12,957 nucleotides of DNA from Candidatus Moraniibacteriota bacterium. Lineage in GTDB: Bacteria; Patescibacteriota; Minisyncoccia; CAIUEV01. Below, in pieces: positions 6,944 to 12,025 of the stretch. The stretch covers positions 1 through 12,957 of the forward strand of contig VGKB01000024.1 in the NCBI GenBank assembly GCA_016867255.1, written 5' to 3'. Each line of letters starts with the position of its first letter. Position 1 is the first letter of the stretch. The notes under the pieces were generated by a model. The model did not search any database. It saw only the letters and a program-made list of their open reading frames with translations, and was not told the origin of the DNA. Position numbers and translations under genes: made by a program.

Positions 6944-7042
6944 GTTTATTTTTCTAACTCATGAAAGCCCCTTTTTTCCGGCCGTCCGACTTATCCACCA
7001 TAGTATAAGCGGGAAACTTTCAGGGCAGTTGGCCGTGCATTA

Positions 7043-7058
7043 CAATATTCCAATATTG
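7043..7058. repeat. Palindrome CAATATT-CC-AATATTG
   Basis: Perfect 7-bp arms around a CC centre, in the gene-free stretch 6944-7083 between the PBP terminator and the small zinc-ribbon ORF. It has the shape of a dimeric protein-binding site but is A/T-rich and may be incidental. Nothing else is seen in that stretch. Confidence 0.35.
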
Positions 7059-7078
7059 ATTAAAACAGTATTCTTGAA

Positions 7079-7110
7079 ATTATTCAATTGTTCCGCTTGT
7101 CTTGAATAAT
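7079..7110 (-). terminator. Possible hairpin at the end of the small zinc-ribbon ORF
   Basis: ATTATTCAA (7079-7087) and TTGAATAAT (7102-7110) are perfect 9-bp arms around a 14-nt loop, overlapping the stop codon of the ORF at 7084-7254. In the direction of that ORF only a weak TTTT follows, about 10 nt later. An A/T-rich stem without a strong U-tract makes this a poor terminator but a notable structure exactly at the 3' end. Confidence 0.3.
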
Positions 7111-7254
7111 TATTTCCCCTTTTCTGGGACAATCAGAATTAACGCAGACCAACTTATCGTTCCGCTTCGGAAATTTATCATATTCTTTCTTTCTTTGCGC
7201 GAATGGAAAAGGTTTAAGTTTTTTCCCGCACGCTTTACATACTTTCTCATTCAT
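7084..7254 (-). CDS. Small zinc-ribbon protein (56 aa, unrecognised)
   Basis: A 56-aa frame from ATG 7254-7252 to TGA 7086-7084, too short for many gene callers. It encodes two cysteine knuckles, C6-x2-C9 (VCKACGKKL) and C37-x4-C42 (VCVNSDCPRKG), separated by a basic, aromatic-containing stretch. This is the pattern of a small zinc ribbon that could bind nucleic acid or protein. I do not recognise a named family. It is divergent from the LexA-methyltransferase fusion gene with 86 bp between starts, so the two could share a control region, and it has the same A/T-rich composition as the island. No Shine-Dalgarno motif is seen, as elsewhere here. The regular cysteine spacing is the main reason to believe it. 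Confidence 0.5.
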   Translation of the reverse strand: MNEKVCKACGKKLKPFPFAQRKKEYDKFPKRNDKLVCVNSDCPRKGEIIIQDKRNN

Positions 7255-7277
7255 TCTAATTGATTCAAAAATTAAAT

Positions 7278-7304
7278 TTGACTTTCGATTAATTTTCGAT
7301 AATC
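7278..7304 (+). promoter_or_regulatory. Candidate operator/promoter of the LexA-methyltransferase gene
   Basis: TTTCGATTAA (7283-7292) and TTTCGATAAT (7294-7303) are near-identical direct repeats with an 11-bp period, one helical turn. The same bases contain an inverted repeat, GATTA-N8-TAATC (7287-7304), about the size of a LexA half-site pair. A TTGACT box (7278-7283) touches the left end. Autorepression by the encoded LexA domain is a reasonable inference, but the -10 is unclear (GATAAT at 7298-7303 is only 14 bp from TTGACT). Confidence 0.4.
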
Positions 7305-7340
7305 ATTAAATTATAAATCATAAGGAAAATCTGTCAAATT

Positions 7341-8786
7341 ATGATCACAAAAAGACAAAAACAAATTCTGGAATTTGTAAAATCATTTGAAAATAAAAGG
7401 GGATATTCTCCGTCTCTTGAGGAAATAAAAAAATATTTTAATCTATCCGCCGTTTCTACTATCCATTACCACCTACAAGCACTGGAAAAGGGTGGTTACA
7501 TAGGAAGAGAGAGCAATAGGCCAAGGTCAATATCGATCTTTAAGAGCGTAAAAATGATAAATGTATCCCTCGCTGGCACTATTTCTGCCGGGCAGCCAAT
7601 AGAAGCAATCGAAGAAAAAGAAACAGTTGCAATTACAATGGATAAACTACCAAGAAGTGGAAACATTTTTGGCCTAAAAGTGGCAGGAGACAGTATGGTT
7701 GGAGAGAACATTAATGATGGGGATATTGTTTTAGTAAAACAGCAAAATACAGCCGATAATGGTCAAAGAGTCGTAGTATTGCTTGATAATTACAACACGA
7801 CATTAAAAACTTTTTATCGCGAGGGAAATAGGATCAGATTGCAACCTGCTAACGATAAATATAAACCAATTATTATTAAAAAAAACGAAAGAGAAGTTGC
7901 AGTTCAAGGAGTTGTAGTTGATGTTATAAAGAGTAATCTTCAAAATTATAGAGAGAAAACATTAGTAGCTCAAATAAAAAAGAGCAAACGAACGTTACCC
8001 CTTAACCAGATAATTTGTGGTGATTGCGTGGAGACAATGAAAAAATTACCGAGTAATTCTGTTGACTTGGTTGTTACTTCTCCGCCTTATGATGGAGTAC
8101 GCAAATATAATGGATTTAATTACAATCTGCATGATACAGGAAAAGAGATATTCCGAATATTGAAATACGGAGGTATTGCCGCAATGGTTATTCAAGATCA
8201 AACAAAAAATTTTGGTAAAACTTTAACCTCGTTCAGGACTATTGTGGATTGGGTTGATGATATTGGCTTCAAACTTTTTGAAACAGTCATTTACAGAAAG
8301 TATGGCACCGAAGGGGCCTGGTGGAAATATAGGTTTAGAGTCGACCATGAGTACATGCCAATTTTTCTTAAGGGAGAGAAACCAAAATATTTTAACAAAG
8401 AACCATTGAAAATACCTTCCAAACATGGAGGTAAGATTATGACGGGGAGCGGAAATAGGAGGACTGATGGAAAAACAACAAAAACTGTGACAAGACCGAT
8501 TAACCTAATGAAATGCAGAGGCACAATTTGGGAGTACCTAAATGCTGGCGACAAAGACAAACTAAAAAGAAAACACCCCGCAGTTTTTCCGGATAAAATT
8601 CCCTTTGATTTTGTCCAATGTTTTTGCCCGCCGAATGGGGTTGTTCTCGACCCGTTTATTGGGTGTGGGTCCACCGCGGTTGCGGCAAAGCAGCTGAAAA
8701 GAAACTATATTGGTATTGATATATCTAAAGAGTATTGCGAATTAGCAGAAAATAGATTGAGAAGAACAACAGAAATGCTTTTTTAA
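7341..8786 (+). CDS. LexA repressor fused to a beta-class DNA methyltransferase
   Basis: A single uninterrupted 481-aa frame with three parts. Residues 1-66 are a LexA-type winged HTH (starts MITKRQKQILEFV; the recognition-helix region includes STIHYHLQALEKGGYI). Residues 75-198 are an S24 self-cleavage domain with the Ala83-Gly84 cleavage site (TISAGQP), nucleophile Ser118 (VAGDSMVGE) and general-base Lys156 (TTLKTF), so autoproteolysis looks possible. After a basic linker, 221-473 form an SAM-dependent methyltransferase: motif IV TSPPY (246-250) precedes motif I DPFIGCGST (437-445), the beta-class order, followed by NYIGIDIS (455-462). TSPPY favours N4-cytosine methylation but N6-adenine is not excluded. 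The target sequence is unknown. The start is set by alignment to LexA N-termini; AAGGA lies 14 nt upstream. Composition is far more A/T-rich than its neighbours, suggesting transfer. Confidence 0.93.
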   Translation: MITKRQKQILEFVKSFENKRGYSPSLEEIKKYFNLSAVSTIHYHLQALEKGGYIGRESNRPRSISIFKSVKMINVSLAGTISAGQPIEAIEEKETVAITMDKLPRSGNIFGLKVAGDSMVGENINDGDIVLVKQQNTADNGQRVVVLLDNYNTTLKTFYREGNRIRLQPANDKYKPIIIKKNEREVAVQGVVVDVIKSNLQNYREKTLVAQIKKSKRTLPLNQIICGDCVETMKKLPSNSVDLVVTSPPYDGVRKYNGFNYNLHDTGKEIFRILKYGGIAAMVIQDQTKNFGKTLTSFRTIVDWVDDIGFKLFETVIYRKYGTEGAWWKYRFRVDHEYMPIFLKGEKPKYFNKEPLKIPSKHGGKIMTGSGNRRTDGKTTKTVTRPINLMKCRGTIWEYLNAGDKDKLKRKHPAVFPDKIPFDFVQCFCPPNGVVLDPFIGCGSTAVAAKQLKRNYIGIDISKEYCELAENRLRRTTEMLF

Positions 8787-9803
8787 TCAGTATAATTTAT
8801 CTGGCTTCTCTAGTGTGTATTCAATATTATTTCTACTTGTCATGGCCCAGGTAAGAGGTTTTTTCGATAGCAATTCCTCGAAATTTTTATTGTTCACACG
8901 CTTTCCCTTGTTATTAAAGTCGCCTTTTGTAAATTTGTATAATTTTAAATTATACCAACTCCACTTGCTTTTATCATAATCCCAACCAGTCAAACCAGAC
9001 AATAACTCTATAAATTTTTCGATTCTTTCTTTGGCGTTATTTTTTATGGCATAAAATGAACCAACTGCTGTAATATTAGCCGGGGCGCCATCTGTATTTG
9101 AAATTCTAAGACGGTCACCCCTCTCCTTTACTATGCTGATTAAATCCCTTCTTCTAAAGAACTCATCCATAGCTTTCATAAGTGTGAAGACACAATACTT
9201 TTCATTTTCAAAAACTGTCTTTAGTGGATTATTTTCTTCGTTTGCCCTTAGATAATTAAGCCAATTTAATACGTTTTCAGGGTATTTAAAAAGAACGTTA
9301 AATGTTCCGTCAGTAAAAAATAATGGGCAGACCGCCGATTCTGGGATATTAATTCTGATCTTCGAGCCAACAATGCTTAATAAAAGGTGAATAGTCGCCA
9401 GGGGATATTTAAGTCGAAAACCCTTGTATCCATCATAATCTCTCAGGTTATTTGGTTGTATACAGTTTTCATAGTTATCCCAGTCTGCGGATTTCCTGTT
9501 TTTATTATATTGAACCATATGATGCCCAACACTCCTTATGTCTTTTCTGAAAACTTCCATATCTAGAAAAACGCAATTTTTGGCGGATACATTTTTGTTC
9601 AGCAGCATTACCTTCCCATCATAAAATCCCCTTATCTGCCAGTTGAGGAACTTAGACATGAACAAACCGCAAAGTAAACCATCGCTGTCAGGGCTTAAAA
9701 TACAGTCCTGGTTTTTTTCGATTATCCAGGGATAGTTTTTAAAAATTTTTTTAAAATCGATCTGCTCGTTTCGTCCGAGTAATAATTCTTGAATTCTTGA
9801 CAT
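8787..9803 (-). CDS. Unrecognised 338-aa protein with DHH phosphoesterase-like motif pattern
   Basis: I do not recognise a named family. The N-terminal half shows a spacing like DHH phosphoesterases (RecJ/NrnA type): SPDSDGLLCGLF with D39 and D41, VFLDME with D81, SVGHHM with H94-H95, and FFTDGTF with D165. In that superfamily such residues bind two metal ions to cleave phosphodiester bonds. The middle DHH aspartate is replaced by glycine in the GHH motif, so the match is imperfect. The C-terminal half is basic and aromatic (KSKWSWYNLKLYKFTKGDF, about 278-296), possibly nucleic-acid binding. It has no signal peptide or membrane helix, so it is probably cytoplasmic. Its TGA directly abuts the TAA of the methyltransferase gene on the other strand, and both share A/T-rich composition. 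A nuclease or other partner of the methyltransferase is a hypothesis only. Confidence 0.85.
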   Translation of the reverse strand: MSRIQELLLGRNEQIDFKKIFKNYPWIIEKNQDCILSPDSDGLLCGLFMSKFLNWQIRGFYDGKVMLLNKNVSAKNCVFLDMEVFRKDIRSVGHHMVQYNKNRKSADWDNYENCIQPNNLRDYDGYKGFRLKYPLATIHLLLSIVGSKIRINIPESAVCPLFFTDGTFNVLFKYPENVLNWLNYLRANEENNPLKTVFENEKYCVFTLMKAMDEFFRRRDLISIVKERGDRLRISNTDGAPANITAVGSFYAIKNNAKERIEKFIELLSGLTGWDYDKSKWSWYNLKLYKFTKGDFNNKGKRVNNKNFEELLSKKPLTWAMTSRNNIEYTLEKPDKLY

Positions 9804-9837
9804 TACTTGAAATTTTAAAAAATTCTTAACTCAACCT

Positions 9838-9850
9838 CAGGATTGTCCTG
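9838..9850. promoter_or_regulatory. Inverted repeat CAGGA-TTG-TCCTG upstream of the 338-aa gene
   Basis: Perfect 5-bp arms around a 3-bp centre, 34 bp before the start codon of the minus-strand gene. Position and symmetry fit an operator, but no convincing -10/-35 pair could be placed around it. Confidence 0.3.
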
Positions 9851-9932
9851 GAATTTGATTTTGTAAAGATCTAATCTATTATTAATCCGCCTTAGACATG
9901 CGAATATGAAATTCAAATACATAGAGGAGTAG

Positions 9933-9980
9933 ATCCTCCGGTCGTGGCCGGAGGATGACAAGGAGGCCGGAGGATGACAA
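9933..9980. repeat. REP-like palindromic repeat with a 16-bp direct duplication
   Basis: ATCCTCCGG (9933-9941) and CCGGAGGAT (9948-9956) form a perfect 9-bp stem with a 6-nt loop. GGCCGGAGGATGACAA occurs at 9946-9961 and again at 9965-9980, separated by 3 bp, so the right arm is duplicated. A GC-rich palindrome ending in GATGACAA in an A/T-rich gap resembles REP/MITE-like dispersed elements. Whether it recurs elsewhere in this genome cannot be seen from one window. Confidence 0.65.
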
Positions 9981-10057
9981 ATAAAAGGGGGGTGGGCTAT
10001 ATCGTTTGCAAATGACGTAGCGGGGAGGGTTCTGATTCGTTGATCCGCCCATAAAAG

Positions 10058-10088
10058 GCAAAAATCCGCCTCGGGGACGGATTTTTGC
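10058..10088. terminator. Bidirectional terminator hairpin downstream of groEL
   Basis: GCAAAAATCCG (10058-10068) and CGGATTTTTGC (10078-10088) are perfect 11-bp arms around a 9-nt loop. Because the arms contain A5/T5 runs the hairpin can work on either strand; for groEL it lies 74 bp past the stop. The rest of the 358-bp gap 9804-10161 holds only the palindrome, the REP-like repeat and no supportable gene. Confidence 0.75.
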
Positions 10089-10161
10089 GCTTGTTTTAAT
10101 TTTTTGGATTGGGTGGTTGGCTACGGTTTTTCTGCTGCTAACTATCCGCTATCACATTCCC

Positions 10162-11811
10162 TTACATCATCCCTCCCATATCCATACCGCCCATACCCGG
10201 TGCGCCGGCGGGACCACAAGTGGAACAGTTGTTTTTCTTCTCCGGCATTTCGCCCACCACCGCTTCGGTGGTAAGAATCATGCTGGCAATGGAAGCGGCA
10301 TTTTGCACCGCCAAGCGCGTTACTTTTGCCGGATCAACAATACCGGCTTTTTGCAGGTCTTCATACTTGTCCGCGTCGGCATTATATCCTTCCGCCCCCT
10401 TTAGACTGCGCACTTTTTCCACTACCACCGATCCTTCCTTACCGGCATTTATCGCGATTTGGCGCAGCGGCTCCTCCAGCGAACTTTTAACAATCTCTAC
10501 GCCGGTGGCTTCATCGCCGTGAGGCTTTAAATCATCCAATTTCTCAATCGCCCGCAGAAGCGCCACGCCGCCGCCGGCGACAATCCCTTCTTCCACCGCC
10601 GCTTTAGTCGCTTCTAAAGCATCCTCCACTCGGTGTTGTTTTTCTTTCTGCTCTGTTTCGGTAGCCGCGCCTACTTTAACGATAGCCACGCCGCCGGAAA
10701 GCTTTGCTAAGCGCTCCTGCAATTTTTCCTTATCGTATTCCGAATCGCTTGAGTCAATCTGACGGCGGATACTGGCTACCCGGTCTTCAATTAGTTGTTT
10801 TTCTCCCTTGCCGCCCACGATGGTGGTATTGTCTTTAGTGGCGATTACTTTGTCCGCCTTGCCGAGCATATCCAGATTAACATTTTCCAGCTTTAATCCT
10901 CTCTCCTCCGAAATCAACTGCCCGCCGGTTACCACGGCGATATCCTCCAATATTTCCTTGCGGTTGTCGCCAAAGCCGGGAGTCTTTACCGCCAAGGCGT
11001 TCAACGTGCCCCGTAGCTTATTCACGACCAAAGTGGCCAACGCTTCTCCCTCCAGCTCATCGGCAATAATCAAGATCTCTTTTTTGCCCAATTTGGTAAT
11101 TTTCTCCAGCGCCGGCAAAATGTCTTTAATGGCAGAGATTTTTTGGTCGGTGATAAGCACTAGCGGCTCTTCCAAGACCGACTCCATTTTTTCCGCGTCC
11201 GTAATCATATAGGGCGAGATATACCCCTTGTCAAACTGCAGGCCTTCCACCGTCTCCTGTTCTAATCCAAAAGTTTGGGATTCCTCCACGGTAATTACTC
11301 CGTCCTTGCCCACCTTCTCCATCACGTTGGCAATCATTTCCCCCACTTCTTTGTCTTGGGCGGAAATAGTGGCTACCTGAGCTCTTTCCTCTTTGGAGCT
11401 AACCGGTTTGGACTGTTCTTTAATGCACTTTACTACCACGTCAACTGCCTGTTGAATGCCCTTGCGAATCCCCATCGGGTTAGCACCGGCCGCCACATTT
11501 TTCATTCCTTGAGAGATCATTGCCTGCGCCAAAAGAGTAGCCGTGGTCGTGCCGTCTCCGGCCGTATCGTTAGTCTTGGAGGCGACTTCTTTCACCAGCT
11601 CCGCTCCAATGTTTTCCAATTTGTCTTCCAGCTCCACCTCTTTGGCAATGGTTACTCCGTCGTTAGTAATGGTGGGGGAGCCAAATCCTTTATCCAACAC
11701 CACATTGCGCCCGCGGGGACCGAGCGTCACTTTTACGGCGTTGGCGACTTTGTTAACGCCAACCACCAGTTTCTGCCTGGCTTTTTCGCCAAATTCAATT
11801 TGTTTGGCCAT
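10162..11811 (-). CDS. groEL: Chaperonin GroEL (60 kDa)
   Basis: A 549-aa subunit of the double-ring ATP-driven folding chamber. The N-terminus (AKQIEFGEKARQKLVVGVNK) and ATP-site residues are canonical: TLGPRGRNVVLDKGFGSPTI (29-48), DGTTTAT (86-92) and D397 in RVEDAL for hydrolysis, and VAGGGVALLRA (411-421). It ends in a Gly-Met tail (PGMGGMDMGGMM). Just before the tail is an unusual NNCSTCG (C529-x2-C532) that could bind metal or form a disulfide. The gene is alone: no groES precedes it, and the CIRCE operator lies directly upstream. Start ATG 11811-11809, no Shine-Dalgarno motif. Length is normal for the family. Confidence 0.99.
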   Translation of the reverse strand: MAKQIEFGEKARQKLVVGVNKVANAVKVTLGPRGRNVVLDKGFGSPTITNDGVTIAKEVELEDKLENIGAELVKEVASKTNDTAGDGTTTATLLAQAMISQGMKNVAAGANPMGIRKGIQQAVDVVVKCIKEQSKPVSSKEERAQVATISAQDKEVGEMIANVMEKVGKDGVITVEESQTFGLEQETVEGLQFDKGYISPYMITDAEKMESVLEEPLVLITDQKISAIKDILPALEKITKLGKKEILIIADELEGEALATLVVNKLRGTLNALAVKTPGFGDNRKEILEDIAVVTGGQLISEERGLKLENVNLDMLGKADKVIATKDNTTIVGGKGEKQLIEDRVASIRRQIDSSDSEYDKEKLQERLAKLSGGVAIVKVGAATETEQKEKQHRVEDALEATKAAVEEGIVAGGGVALLRAIEKLDDLKPHGDEATGVEIVKSSLEEPLRQIAINAGKEGSVVVEKVRSLKGAEGYNADADKYEDLQKAGIVDPAKVTRLAVQNAASIASMILTTEAVVGEMPEKKNNCSTCGPAGAPGMGGMDMGGMM

Positions 11812-11875
11812 GATAAGAAAATTAAAATTTAAAAATCAAAATTCAAAACCAATATTTTCAATTTCACACTTTTAA

Positions 11876-11904
11876 TTTTTAACTGAACTTTTAGCACTCG
11901 TCAA
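11876..11904 (-). promoter_or_regulatory. Candidate groEL promoter overlapping CIRCE
   Basis: TTGACG (11904-11899 on the minus strand, five of six to consensus) lies inside the CIRCE spacer and is followed after 17 bp by TAAAAA (11881-11876, four of six). HrcA bound at CIRCE would then cover the -35, as expected for repression. The -10 is weak. Confidence 0.4.
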
Positions 11905-11917
11905 GTCGGAGTGCTAA
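11891..11917. promoter_or_regulatory. CIRCE operator (HrcA binding site)
   Basis: TTAGCACTC (11891-11899), a 9-bp spacer, then GAGTGCTAA (11909-11917): an exact match to the CIRCE consensus, 79 bp upstream of groEL. This implies repression by HrcA and induction on heat shock or when GroEL is titrated by unfolded protein. The hrcA gene is not in this window. Confidence 0.97.
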
Positions 11918-12005
11918 CAGAAAACTAAACGCACAATCAATAATGTGTAATATGCGCAAAACATAGGAAAAACATTTAAGACTCATCAGCGCTCATTGCT
12001 GCCAC

Positions 12006-12024
12006 TTTGGCTCCCATTGCCAAA
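12006..12024 (-). other. Hairpin after the ATP-grasp gene
   Basis: TTTGGC (12006-12011) and GCCAAA (12019-12024) form a 6-bp stem with a 7-nt loop directly after the ATP-grasp fusion stop codon. No U-tract follows, so it is not a classical terminator; it may stabilise the 3' end. Confidence 0.3.
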
Positions 12025-12025
12025 T

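Noticed and set aside
6961..7008. 15-codon plus-strand mini-ORF after the PBP terminator
   Set aside because: It is too short, without motif or ribosome-binding site.
8900..9803. PD-(D/E)XK restriction nuclease reading of the 338-aa protein (PD at 38-39, DGK at 62-64)
   Set aside because: The spacing is possible, but the wider set of D39/D41, D81, HH94-95 and D165 fits a DHH-like pattern better. Neither is proven.
9946..9980. Start of a CRISPR array
   Set aside because: There are only two 16-bp copies with a 3-bp gap, far too short for repeats and spacers, and no cas genes are present.
11275..11832. Long plus-strand open frame of 185 codons opposite groEL
   Set aside because: It is antisense to the certain groEL gene and has no family features; it reflects codon bias of groEL. 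The same holds for the frames at 10220-10522 and 10808-11212.
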